Positions 26,205 through 33,820 of a stretch of 64,000 nt of DNA are shown piece after piece. Source of the DNA: Bacillota bacterium. GTDB taxonomy: Bacteria > Bacillota > Clostridia > Christensenellales > SZUA-584. How positions within the stretch are numbered: position 1 is the first letter of the stretch; each line of letters starts with the position of its first letter. The notes beneath the pieces were generated by a model. It worked only from the letters and a program-made list of their open reading frames with translations, searched no databases and was not told the DNA's origin. A program made the translations under genes and the position numbers. Location of the stretch: contig JAEZKQ010000024.1 of assembly GCA_023436115.1 (NCBI GenBank), positions 1 to 64,000 of the forward strand, read 5' to 3'.

Positions 26205-26241
26205 TTGACACGCTTGTACCAAGGGGTGTATATTGGGTACA
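26205..26241 (+). promoter_or_regulatory. mtlD promoter with an inverted repeat
   Basis: TTGACA (26205-26210), an 18-bp spacer and TATATT (26229-26234). An inverted repeat TGTACC (26215-26220) / GGTACA (26236-26241) brackets the -10 box and could be an operator. No regulator gene is adjacent. Confidence 0.6.
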
Positions 26242-26270
26242 CATCGTCGGAACCACCTAAGGAGAACACC

Positions 26271-27434
26271 ATGAAGAAAGCGATTATGTATGGGGCGGGG
26301 AATATTGGCAGAGGTTTTATAGGCAAAGTACTCTGCGAAGCAGGCTACCATGTCGTCTTTATTGATATTGCAGAGAACGTCGTATCCCGGCTTAATAAAG
26401 ATCATGCCTATCCCGTCAGAATCGTCTCCAATGAAGCGTCTTATGAAGTCCTTGTTAAAAACGTGAGTGCTGTCAATGGTCTTGATACCACTGCCGTTGC
26501 ACAAGAAATTCTGGAAGCTGATATCATGGCTACAGCCGTCGGTGTCAACATACTCCCCCGCATCGTATCCAATATCGCGGCCGGTCTTAACCTGCGTGCG
26601 CAGCAGAATAAGGCTCCGCTCGACATCATCATATGCGAGAACCTGCTGGATGCTGACAAGTATCTGCGCTGTCTGCTGGAAAAAGAAGTCGATACTCACA
26701 CCCTGCCGTATTTAGCACAAAACGTTGGGTTGGTGGAAGCCTCCATCGGCCGTATGGTTCCTGTGATGACGGACGACATGCGGGGCGATAATTGTTTGCG
26801 TGTTTGGGTTGAGCCTTACGAAGAGCTTCCTGTGGATAAAGACGCTTTTCGCAGTGACATACCGCCCATCAAAACGCTCATTCCCTTCTCACCATTCGGT
26901 TTTTATATACGTCGTAAGCTTTTTATTCATAACATGGGACATGCGCTGTGTGCCTATTTTGGATGGCTTAAGGGGTATAGCCTTATCAGTGAAGCCGCAG
27001 CAGATCGGCAGATTGCAGAAATTGCACGTACCGCCATGCTGGATGTCGCAGCGGCGTTGCACAAAGATTATGGTATTGCGCTTAACGATCTTGAAGAGCA
27101 CATAGATGATCTGCTGCACCGCTTTTGCAACAGAGAACTTGGCGACTCCATACCTCGGGTCGGCAAGGACCCTGTGCGCAAACTAAAAAGCAATGACAGG
27201 CTGACTGGCGCCGTGCTTTACTGCCGTAACCTGGGTGTCGATCCGTCGCACATACTGCCCGGTATTGCGGCGGCTTTGTGTTTTGATAATTCCGGTGACG
27301 AAGCGGCTATGCAGGTACAAAGCGCAATCAGACAGGATGGCATTGAAAGTGCTGTCAAACGTTTTTGCGGCTTAGAAGGTGATTTGCTCGCACATGTGGT
27401 TATAGCTTATAAAGAGCTCCAAGCCGCCCGCTAA
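26271..27434 (+). CDS. mtlD: Mannitol-1-phosphate 5-dehydrogenase
   Basis: A 387-residue NAD-dependent polyol dehydrogenase that converts mannitol-1-phosphate to fructose-6-phosphate. The N-terminal Rossmann motif is YGAGNIGRGFIG (about 7-18). The catalytic core includes GRMVPVM, the KLFIHNMGHALCAYFGWLKG block (about 208-227) with its lysine and histidine, and RVGKDPVRKL. The start is the ATG at 26271, 4 nt after AGGAGAACACC. Mannitol PTS genes (mtlA, mtlF) are absent around it, so any PTS lies elsewhere or the enzyme is used in mannitol synthesis. That alternative is inference. Confidence 0.93.
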   Translation: MKKAIMYGAGNIGRGFIGKVLCEAGYHVVFIDIAENVVSRLNKDHAYPVRIVSNEASYEVLVKNVSAVNGLDTTAVAQEILEADIMATAVGVNILPRIVSNIAAGLNLRAQQNKAPLDIIICENLLDADKYLRCLLEKEVDTHTLPYLAQNVGLVEASIGRMVPVMTDDMRGDNCLRVWVEPYEELPVDKDAFRSDIPPIKTLIPFSPFGFYIRRKLFIHNMGHALCAYFGWLKGYSLISEAAADRQIAEIARTAMLDVAAALHKDYGIALNDLEEHIDDLLHRFCNRELGDSIPRVGKDPVRKLKSNDRLTGAVLYCRNLGVDPSHILPGIAAALCFDNSGDEAAMQVQSAIRQDGIESAVKRFCGLEGDLLAHVVIAYKELQAAR

Positions 27435-27489
27435 TCACAATTTAGGGTATAGTCAAAACGCACAAGCTGTGTTATAATATCATGCGTTC

Positions 27490-27563
27490 GCGGGTGTAGC
27501 TCAATGGCAGAGCTCCAGCTTCCCAAGCTGGCTACGTGGGTTCGATTCCCATCACCCGCTCCA
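27490..27563 (+). tRNA. tRNA-Gly (anticodon CCC)
   Basis: A complete cloverleaf: acceptor stem GCGGGTG (27490-27496) with CACCCGC (27553-27559), D arm, anticodon stem CCAGC/GCTGG with loop TTCCCAA giving anticodon CCC, T arm GTGGGTTCGATTCCCAT, discriminator T and encoded CCA (27561-27563). It reads GGG codons. Confidence 0.97.
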
Positions 27564-27573
27564 AAACAAAATG

Positions 27574-27594
27574 GCCCCCTTGTGGGGCTTTTTT
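27574..27594 (+). terminator. Terminator after tRNA-Gly
   Basis: GCCCC (27574-27578) pairs with GGGGC (27584-27588), followed by six T residues. Confidence 0.8.
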
Positions 27595-27826
27595 CGTGGA
27601 GGAATCGAACACGAGCGACTCGCAAAGCGGGGAAAACGCCCCTGTGCGGGTGTTTTTAGCGAGGCGGCGTGATAGCGGCCAAGGGAGCGGAGCGATTACA
27701 CACGCTCTGCGCTCGCTTCACTGCTCTTCCTTTTTATAAACGACGTTGTTATAATGACCATAGCATAATATAATTATTGTTATATATCCCATTTTACTAA
27801 CCAATGATGAATTTGGAGCTTATATC
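27595..27826. other. Non-coding, GC-skewed stretch after tRNA-Gly
   Basis: A 230-bp region. Its first 150 bp (AGCGACTCGCAAAGCGGGGA, AGCGAGGCGG and similar) are GC-rich and unlike the AT-rich spacer that follows. No frame has a ribosome site. It may be a decayed or repeated element, since similar purine-rich AGCGAGG words occur near 50900. Nothing else is supported. Confidence 0.35.
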
Positions 27827-28573
27827 ATGTTATACAGTTATCTAAAAGAAAAGCTGCTGTCTCTGTTTGACAGCGATAAACTAAAACAGACTCCTCATGA
27901 GTGGGGATTTTTTAACGAGGAAGAAAAAAACGTTTTGAGAATAGGTTATGCGACAAATCTAACACCCGATGTGATAAAGCACGCTATTGATAATAAAACC
28001 GACATGATCTTAACCCATCATGACGCTTGGGATTTTATTTATGGTATGAAACCCGTTTGCCAAAAGCTTCTTAAAGATAATAAACTGATTCATGCCTTTT
28101 TTCATGCCCCGCTTGACGACGCGGCTTTTGGGACCAGCCACAGCTTAGCGAAGGCATTATCACTGGGTCATTTAATACCCGCTATTCCCTATGAAGATGT
28201 TTATTTTGCAGGTGTCGTTGGCGAATTTGCTGCCGCAGTACCGTTTGATGAGCTTGGATTTATATTAACTAATATCCTTGGAGAAGAACTAAGGTCATAC
28301 CAGAATAACGATAGATTAATCAAAAAGGTCTGTGTCACAACCGGAGGAGGTCACCTGACAGCTTTCCTCAAGGAAGCAAATGAGAATGGCTGTGACGCGT
28401 ATATTACCGGGGAATACTCACTGTATACGCAGCAATATGCTGATTTCACAGGATTAAACTTATTCGTTGGCAGTCATACCAATACTGAGATACTCGGCGT
28501 TAAAAATCTGGCTGATGCCGTTGCTTCAGATACGGATATTGAGGTCGTCAGGCTTCTTGAGAATAACTATTAA
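27827..28573 (+). CDS. Nif3-like dinuclear metal center protein (GTP cyclohydrolase I type 2 family)
   Basis: A 248-residue protein of the NIF3/YbgI/DUF34 family, which forms hexameric rings with a two-metal site. Its biochemical role is still unsettled. The metal-ligand motifs are visible: ILTHHDAW (about 62-69), HAFFHAPLDDAAFGTSHSLA (about 88-107), and at the C-terminus the GSHTNTE motif (about 220-226). It lacks the inserted PII-like domain of the ~370-residue forms. An ATG start follows a TTGGAG ribosome site. It is the only gene in its transcript as far as I can see. Confidence 0.88.
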   Translation: MLYSYLKEKLLSLFDSDKLKQTPHEWGFFNEEEKNVLRIGYATNLTPDVIKHAIDNKTDMILTHHDAWDFIYGMKPVCQKLLKDNKLIHAFFHAPLDDAAFGTSHSLAKALSLGHLIPAIPYEDVYFAGVVGEFAAAVPFDELGFILTNILGEELRSYQNNDRLIKKVCVTTGGGHLTAFLKEANENGCDAYITGEYSLYTQQYADFTGLNLFVGSHTNTEILGVKNLADAVASDTDIEVVRLLENNY

Positions 28574-28610
28574 TTGTATTTTATTATAAGCATCTTTTTA
28601 ATAAAAGAAA

Positions 28611-28633
28611 GCCCTAGGCGGCATATAGCCGCC
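28611..28633 (-). terminator. Hairpin between Nif3-like and holin genes
   Basis: GGCGGC (28617-28622) / GCCGCC (28628-28633) hairpin. On the minus strand it is followed by TAGGGCTTTCTTTTATT, a T-rich tail, so it probably ends the holin transcript. On the plus strand an A run follows. Confidence 0.55.
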
Positions 28634-28648
28634 CGGAAAAAACCAAGG

Positions 28649-28930
28649 TTACCCTTTCGTGTTACCATCGTCTTTCGATTTGACCACCGTCTGCTTATAC
28701 AGTTGATTTGCAAATACCGTCACACCCGTAACGAGTACGCCTTGAAGCAATCCTTCAAATTGCATGTCTTGAAGGAAAAACCCCCCCGCCATACCCAGCC
28801 CCAGCAATATCCACGGAATCAGCCAATCGGCGATACCCGGTATTTTCTTTAAGAATACGCCGATCACATACAGAACAGGAATTAGTATATACGCATTTTG
28901 AACGATATAGCTCATCAAATCTATTTCCAT
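28649..28930 (-). CDS. Phage holin family protein (Hol44/superfamily V-like), isolated
   Basis: A 93-residue small membrane protein with two to three hydrophobic segments: about 9-28, 38-56 and 62-80. The N-terminus (MEIDLMSYIVQNAYILIPVL) and the IPGIADWLIPWILLGLGMAG segment match the clostridial Hol44-type holins, which form lysis pores for endolysin release. The C-terminus is charged (KQTVVKSKDDGNTKG), as in holins. The start is the ATG at 28930 after GGAGG. No endolysin, tail or integrase gene is nearby, so it may be a domesticated or remnant phage gene. Confidence 0.75.
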   Translation of the reverse strand: MEIDLMSYIVQNAYILIPVLYVIGVFLKKIPGIADWLIPWILLGLGMAGGFFLQDMQFEGLLQGVLVTGVTVFANQLYKQTVVKSKDDGNTKG

Positions 28931-29187
28931 TTTTATTCCTCCGGTGTTTTTTTCAAACTGCATACCGTTTTATAAACAGCACGCGTACAAAAGGTAATCC
29001 ATCTATACAGTTTATGATAGAAATAACGCTGTGTTTACCGTCACTGAAAAAGAAAAATCTTTGAAAGCCAAGCCATTACCTTCAATCCTAGGTCGATAGG
29101 GGTTTTTAGTCTCATTATGGGTTGTGTTTTCAATTTCTTGGTGATAGAATCAATTTAACGGGGCCTTTAGGGAAGGCGGTTGGCCAA

Positions 29188-29499
29188 ATGAATAAAGAGA
29201 TCGGCTCAAAGATCAGGAAGCTTCGTGAAGCTCGTCAAATAACACAAAGCATGCTTGCTCAAAAGGCAGGCATCGCGCAGTCAACACTCTCATATATAGA
29301 AAAAGGCAAGAAGATGCCTCAGTTTGATACCCTGTCTTCTATTTGCCGCGGGCTTAACATCAGCATACTTGAACTGCTCTCCTATGATGTACTTAAAACC
29401 AATAAGAAGCTGTTCGAACAGCAATCAAACGAGACAGAACTTCTTTCAGAGCTTACCTTGCAAACAATAAGGGAGCTTTATGAGAATAATAAATACTGA
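29188..29499 (+). CDS. XRE-family transcriptional regulator
   Basis: A 103-residue DNA-binding protein. The helix-turn-helix occupies about 4-60: IGSKIRKLREARQITQSMLA, then QKAGIAQSTLSYIEKGKKMP. The C-terminal ~40 residues form a short helical extension, probably for dimerisation. I use the ATG at 29188, preceded at 11 nt by GGAAGG; a longer in-frame start at 29122 lacks a ribosome site. It sits between the divergent holin gene and the metallo-hydrolase, and either could be its target (inference). Confidence 0.85.
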   Translation: MNKEIGSKIRKLREARQITQSMLAQKAGIAQSTLSYIEKGKKMPQFDTLSSICRGLNISILELLSYDVLKTNKKLFEQQSNETELLSELTLQTIRELYENNKY

Positions 29500-29585
29500 T
29501 ATCTTAGCGATTTAATGCTAGCCAAACACGGCTTGCACATCCTTATAACGAATAACATTATTATGGGTCATACATAGGTGGGAAA

Positions 29586-30413
29586 ATGAAAGTCTACACT
29601 TTAATTGATGACAACAAGCAAATAAACTCCGCATTCGTAACCGAGCATGGCTTAAGCCTATATTTTGAGCATGAAGGGAAGCGCATCCTTTTTGATACAG
29701 GTGAAACGGATGCGTTTATTTATAATGCCACACTTTTGGGTATCGATCTTAATAAAATCGATGCCTGTGTGATTTCCCACGCGCATGACGACCACACCGG
29801 CGGTCTCACTCATTTCCTTAATATCAACCGCCACGCGCCGGTCTATCTAAAAAGAGCGGTTCAGAGCGATTATTATTCAAGAGATGCAGGACATAATGAG
29901 CGAATCGGTTTAGACCCTGAATTTTACCGTCAACACACTGACAGGCTGCGCTTTTTTGATGGTCATATTGAAATTGCCCAGGGTGTAACCGCCGCAAGTA
30001 TCAACACATACCGCAAGCTGCCGCTTCATACATCGCTGCTGCTGGAAAAGCAGGGAGACCTGTTCGTCAGAGATACGCTTGATCATGAGCTATATCTTGC
30101 GATACAAACCGGCAATGGTGTGGTGGTGCTCATAGGCTGCGCTCATCACGGCGTTTTGAATACACTCATGAGCGCTGAGCAGCAGTTCGGAAAAGTTTCT
30201 GGCGTTATCGGCGGTTTTCACCTCAACGGTTTGGGCAAGTATAACTTTAAAAAAGAACCAGACTCTAAAATCCAGGCTATCGCAAGATATATTGATGACC
30301 ATAAGATCAGGAAGGTATATGCCGGCCACTGTACCGGCGCTAAACCCTTAGAGAAACTAAGCCTTTTAGCGCGCGTTAAAAAAATGCACGCGGGCGATAT
30401 TATTGAGATTTAA
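29586..30413 (+). CDS. Metallo-beta-lactamase-fold hydrolase
   Basis: A 275-residue MBL-fold protein of the group often labelled 7,8-dihydropterin-6-methyl-4-(beta-D-ribofuranosyl)-aminobenzene-5'-phosphate synthase-like. The metal motif HxHxDH is SHAHDDHTGG (about 64-73). Further ligands lie in GCAHHGVLN (about 186-194), GGFHL (about 211-215) and YAGHCTG (about 247-253). The FDTGETDAF segment gives the first strand-loop. An ATG start follows AGGTGGGA. The next small gene starts one base after its stop, so they are co-transcribed. The physiological substrate is unknown. Confidence 0.87.
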   Translation: MKVYTLIDDNKQINSAFVTEHGLSLYFEHEGKRILFDTGETDAFIYNATLLGIDLNKIDACVISHAHDDHTGGLTHFLNINRHAPVYLKRAVQSDYYSRDAGHNERIGLDPEFYRQHTDRLRFFDGHIEIAQGVTAASINTYRKLPLHTSLLLEKQGDLFVRDTLDHELYLAIQTGNGVVVLIGCAHHGVLNTLMSAEQQFGKVSGVIGGFHLNGLGKYNFKKEPDSKIQAIARYIDDHKIRKVYAGHCTGAKPLEKLSLLARVKKMHAGDIIEI

Positions 30414-30414
30414 T

Positions 30415-30681
30415 ATGAAAGAAACGAAAGCACAGGTCGACGCCATCATTAACAGTCTAAATTTTGAGAGAAAGCAGCCCGTTTCCGCAGCTCAAAAAGC
30501 CGCGTACTGCAAGCTCCAAAAAGACATAGCCGATGTGCTCAAAGTTTTAAACCGTATGCATTTAAGCCTTTGGAATGGCATATCGCGACATGATTATCAT
30601 TCTTTGCCCTTAGCTGCCGCAAAAGAACAGCTAAACACGATCGCTGCCCAAATCCAAACCATTTCAGAGCAATTAGAATAG
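30415..30681 (+). CDS. Small helical protein of unknown function
   Basis: An 88-residue protein predicted to be almost all alpha-helical, with no cysteines beyond one and no membrane segment. It begins MKETKAQVDAIINSLNFERK and ends in a heptad-like stretch AKEQLNTIAAQIQTISEQLE. Its ATG lies two bases after the stop of the MBL gene, with only a weak GAG ribosome site, which suggests translational coupling. A terminator follows at once. I do not recognise a family. Confidence 0.65.
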   Translation: MKETKAQVDAIINSLNFERKQPVSAAQKAAYCKLQKDIADVLKVLNRMHLSLWNGISRHDYHSLPLAAAKEQLNTIAAQIQTISEQLE

Positions 30682-30712
30682 CGCCAGTCCATAAATGAAC
30701 TGACGCTTTTTT
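30681..30712 (+). terminator. Terminator after the MBL-small protein pair
   Basis: GCGCCAGT (30681-30688) pairs with ACTGACGC (30699-30706), one mismatch, followed by six T residues. Confidence 0.75.
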
Positions 30713-30869
30713 AATTTCTGGCCTCATCGCGTATGATCGCGGCTATAAACCTTAGCAGCTCATTGTTATCATTGGAAACCGCATGATAAGCGCCATTGTC
30801 GCATATGTTGCAGTCTCCCTTATCAAACGCTTTTGTTTCGCGTTCATTTGACCGTTTTTTTGATATGAT
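30711..30869 (-). CDS. Possible 52-codon gene after hom with no standard start codon
   Basis: On the minus strand, 9 nt after the hom stop, AAGGAG (30883-30878) is followed by an open frame with no ATG, GTG or TTG. ATC (30869-30867) lies 8 nt from the ribosome site and ATA directly follows. The encoded sequence looks like a real protein: ISKKRSNERETKAFDKG, then the cysteine pair in DCNICDNGAYHAV, and an amphipathic end ELLRFIAAIIRDEARN. The overlapping TTG frame gives a far less protein-like product. It may be a gene with a rare AUC/AUA start, a gene whose ATG was lost, or a chance frame. Confidence 0.4.
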   Translation of the reverse strand: MISKKRSNERETKAFDKGDCNICDNGAYHAVSNDNNELLRFIAAIIRDEARN

Positions 30870-30892
30870 ATCAAAAGCTCCTTTTTAATATC

Positions 30893-32164
30893 CTATTTCT
30901 CCACGCGGATCACATTCGCGATTTTGATCACTTCAGGAATATAGCGGATATCATCAATCGCACGCTTAAAGGATATCTCCTTGGCCTTGTGTGTGACAAA
31001 TATCAACGGCACGCTTTCTTCTCTCTGTCCCTTTTGCATCACCGATTCGATGCTCACATTGTGTTCGCCGAACACGCTGGCAATCTTCGCAAGCACGCCC
31101 GGGGAGTCCTGAACAGTGATTCGCACAAAGAATTCGCACTCCCAGTTGTTTTCAAACGACAATTCTGAGGAGACTTGTACATCGTTATAAAACGTGGTGT
31201 ACCTGTGCTGGCTCTGGCACGCCGCATAGATGACATCCGAAACGACGGCGCTCGCTGTGGGCATATCGCCCGCACCGCGGCCATAAAGCATGATATCGTC
31301 GACAATATTGCCATGCAGATAAATCGCGTTAAACGCCCCGCGTACTGATGCCAACGGATGTGTTTTGGGAATCATTGTGGGATGAACACGCGCTTCAACT
31401 GTTTTGCCGCGTTTTTTCCCGATGGCAAGCAGCCTCACTGTATACCCCAGTTCTTCGCCATACGCAATATCCTCTTGCGTGATGTTGGTGATCCCCTCGC
31501 AATAAATATATTCGACAGGTACGCGCGCATGAAACGCCATCGATGAGAGAATCGACAGCTTATACATGGCATCCAAGCCTTCAATATCGTTTTTGGGATT
31601 GGCCTCCGCCATGCCCAGCGCCTGCGCTTCTTTCAGCACGCTTTCAAAGCTTGCCTTATCCTGCTCCATTTTGGACAATATATAGTTCGTGGTGCCGTTG
31701 ATAATACCCATGACCGAGGTCAGCTCATTGGCCTGAAGGCTTTCCCAAATGGTACGCAAAATCGGTATTCCGCCGCCCACACTCGCTTCGAAATAGAGCC
31801 CTGCGCCGCTTTTCTGCGCTGCCGCATTGAGTTCCGGCCAATGACGCGCCAGCAGCTCTTTGTTGGCCGTGACTACGGTCTTGCCGGAATTAAGCGCTGC
31901 TAATACAAACTCCTTGGCTGGGTTCACACCGCCGATCAACTCAATCACAATGTCAATCGTCTTGTCTTCAATAACATCCTTATAGAAATCCTTCGCCTTG
32001 ATTTCTTCAGGTATATCGATTGAATATGCCAGCGCAAGCACTTTTCTAATACTCAGGGAAATACCTTCCTTGTGCTCGATATAGCTTTTTTGCATTTCTA
32101 TCGTTTTGTAAACACCCGATCCGACCGTACCCAAACCGATCAGCGCGATATTGATTTCTTTCAT
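30893..32164 (-). CDS. hom: Homoserine dehydrogenase
   Basis: A 423-residue NAD(P)-dependent enzyme that reduces aspartate semialdehyde to homoserine, feeding threonine and methionine. The Rossmann motif is IALIGLGTVGSGVY (about 5-18). The catalytic region carries NGTTNYILSKME and ANPKNDIEGLDAMYKL (about 185-230). A C-terminal ACT domain (about 345-423, starting FFVRITVQDSPGVLAKIASV) suggests amino-acid feedback control. The start is the ATG at 32164 after AGGGGAAG; the longer frame upstream enters coaX. It follows coaX by 16 bp, an unusual coupling of pantothenate/CoA and aspartate-family genes. Confidence 0.95.
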   Translation of the reverse strand: MKEINIALIGLGTVGSGVYKTIEMQKSYIEHKEGISLSIRKVLALAYSIDIPEEIKAKDFYKDVIEDKTIDIVIELIGGVNPAKEFVLAALNSGKTVVTANKELLARHWPELNAAAQKSGAGLYFEASVGGGIPILRTIWESLQANELTSVMGIINGTTNYILSKMEQDKASFESVLKEAQALGMAEANPKNDIEGLDAMYKLSILSSMAFHARVPVEYIYCEGITNITQEDIAYGEELGYTVRLLAIGKKRGKTVEARVHPTMIPKTHPLASVRGAFNAIYLHGNIVDDIMLYGRGAGDMPTASAVVSDVIYAACQSQHRYTTFYNDVQVSSELSFENNWECEFFVRITVQDSPGVLAKIASVFGEHNVSIESVMQKGQREESVPLIFVTHKAKEISFKRAIDDIRYIPEVIKIANVIRVEK

Positions 32165-32180
32165 TTGTCTTCCCCTCACC

Positions 32181-32948
32181 TTACTTCGCATTTTTCTTAT
32201 ATAACATATTAAGACCAATCAGCGCAAGCAGGCTGTTGATCTCATCGATTTCGCTGGTTTCCTGTGCGATGAGACGGGCAAGCCCGCCCGTTGCTATCAC
32301 CTTGGGGCTGCCGCCCATCTCAACCTTAAAGCGGCGAACAATGAAATCCACCTGACCCACATAGCCGTAAATGATGCCGGCCTGCATGCCTGCAATGGTG
32401 TTCTTGGCTATGGCTTTTTCGGGCTTGACGAGCTCCACGCGCGGCAGCTTGGCGGCGTTGACGGTCAGCGCGTCGGCAGATATTTTCAGCCCCGGACATA
32501 TTGCGCCACCCAAGAAGTCGCCGTTTTCGGACACCGCACCATATGTGGTGGCCGTGCCGAAATCCACAATGATGCATGGCCCGCCGTACAGCGTATACGC
32601 CGCAAGCGCGCTCACGATTCGGTCTGCCCCGAGCTCCTTTGGGTTATCATAGAGGATGTTGATTCCCGTTTTCATACCGGGACCCACAAACTTGGCCTGC
32701 TGGCCAAAATATGTGCCGCACATATGCTGAAGCGTGTAGTTGATCGTCGGAATCACTGACGATATGATGATGCCCTTCACGTCCTTGGGCTCGAAGCCCG
32801 CGTGATGAAAAAATGCTTCGATGCGGATTCCGTATTCATCCGCCGTGCGCTCCAGCTTGGTCGCCATACGCCAGGAGCTAATGAGCTTATCTCCTTCAAA
32901 TATACCGCATTTGATGTTGCTGTTGCCCACATCCATGACAAATATCAT
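32181..32948 (-). CDS. coaX: Type III pantothenate kinase
   Basis: A 255-residue CoaX-type kinase that starts coenzyme A synthesis by phosphorylating pantothenate. The ASKHA phosphate-1 motif is DVGNSNIKCGIFEGD (about 6-20). The GADRIVSALAAY motif (about 103-114) and the DFGTATTYGAVSENGDFLGG block (about 125-144) with the catalytic aspartate are intact, as is the IATGGLA adenosine motif. It lies 21 bp downstream of a PanT-like transporter gene, a pairing that supports pantothenate uptake followed by phosphorylation. Confidence 0.95.
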   Translation of the reverse strand: MIFVMDVGNSNIKCGIFEGDKLISSWRMATKLERTADEYGIRIEAFFHHAGFEPKDVKGIIISSVIPTINYTLQHMCGTYFGQQAKFVGPGMKTGINILYDNPKELGADRIVSALAAYTLYGGPCIIVDFGTATTYGAVSENGDFLGGAICPGLKISADALTVNAAKLPRVELVKPEKAIAKNTIAGMQAGIIYGYVGQVDFIVRRFKVEMGGSPKVIATGGLARLIAQETSEIDEINSLLALIGLNMLYKKNAK

Positions 32949-32969
32949 TTAGTTCTCCGTTACTTTTTA

Positions 32970-33575
32970 TTAAACCTGTCCGGTTCTTCGCGCGTTGAGC
33001 TTGCTTAATGGCACAACGACAGCCGCGACGATGATCACCGCAAGCACAATTTCTATCAGTGCATTGAAGCCGCCCCATATTACAAGAAAGTCCGTGTAGC
33101 TGCCGCCCACCACATCGTTGCCGCGGAAAGCGAAGAATATGCCCGAAAGCACCAGCAATGAATGCACAAAAGTGGCCGCGCCCGCCGCCACAGAAGCCGA
33201 AAGCACCAGCCCTTTGCGTTTCTTAAGTGTATCAAAAAGCCATGCCGCAAAGATCGGGAAGACAAAACGGGGCACCACACTGATGAGCAAGCTCCACACA
33301 TTCCCGTTGGGGACGAATGGGCTAAAGGCAAAAGCGACAAGCGGATTGGCTGGCATAAACGTCCACACAATCACCGAGCTGATACCCAGCACCAGCCCGA
33401 TAAACGCGCCTGCTTTTTTGCCAAGCGTCAATGCGGCAATCAGTGCGGGGATATGGGCCAATGTGGCAACAATACCCGGCCCGAGTGGCAGCGAGCCCAG
33501 CACCGTAAAGCAGAACAGCAGCTCTATCGCCGTAAACAGCGACATTTGTACCCAAAACAACGTATTCTTTTTCAT
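32970..33575 (-). CDS. ECF transporter S component, probably pantothenate-specific (PanT-like)
   Basis: A 201-residue membrane protein with five to six hydrophobic segments. It is the substrate-binding S component of an energy-coupling-factor transporter, which needs the shared EcfA-A'-T module encoded elsewhere. The segments LGPGIVATLAHIPALIAALT, LGKKAGAFIGLVLG and FSPFVPNGNVWSLLISVVPR are those of PanT-like S components. The specificity call rests on the neighbouring coaX. The start is the ATG at 33575 after GGAGG, first gene of the minus-strand operon panT-coaX-hom. Confidence 0.82.
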   Translation of the reverse strand: MKKNTLFWVQMSLFTAIELLFCFTVLGSLPLGPGIVATLAHIPALIAALTLGKKAGAFIGLVLGISSVIVWTFMPANPLVAFAFSPFVPNGNVWSLLISVVPRFVFPIFAAWLFDTLKKRKGLVLSASVAAGAATFVHSLLVLSGIFFAFRGNDVVGGSYTDFLVIWGGFNALIEIVLAVIIVAAVVVPLSKLNARRTGQV

Positions 33576-33758
33576 TTTTCCTCCGTTCGGGTTCCTAAAT
33601 AGGATATCCGACATTGTAAATTTTCCGGCTTTTCATTATCTTGCGTGGCGCTGCGCAAAGCATACGCCCGCATATAAAAAACCGTAGCTGTATTATATCA
33701 ATACTGCCATTGATTCGCAAATAAATAATTAGGTTATGGTGTTATATGGTTCTGCCTC

Positions 33759-33808
33759 AAAAAAGGGCTAGCCGTCACGCTAAGAAATGAAGCCATGTCG
33801 GGCAGCCC
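33759..33808 (-). terminator. Terminator after the sugar-binding lipoprotein gene
   Basis: On the minus strand GGGCT-GCC pairs with GGC-T-AGCCC (one bulged T) across a long loop, followed by six T residues (complement of 33759-33764). It lies about 13 bp after the stop. Confidence 0.65.
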
Positions 33809-33820
33809 CTCATCGTCATA

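Noticed and set aside
27595..27740. Protein-coding gene after tRNA-Gly (frame ending in ...RVFLARRRDSGQGSG...)
   Set aside because: It begins inside the tRNA, has no ribosome site, and looks like translated non-coding DNA.
33576..33720. Riboswitch in the leader of the panT-like gene
   Set aside because: No match by eye to known riboswitch cores; only short GC-rich stems.
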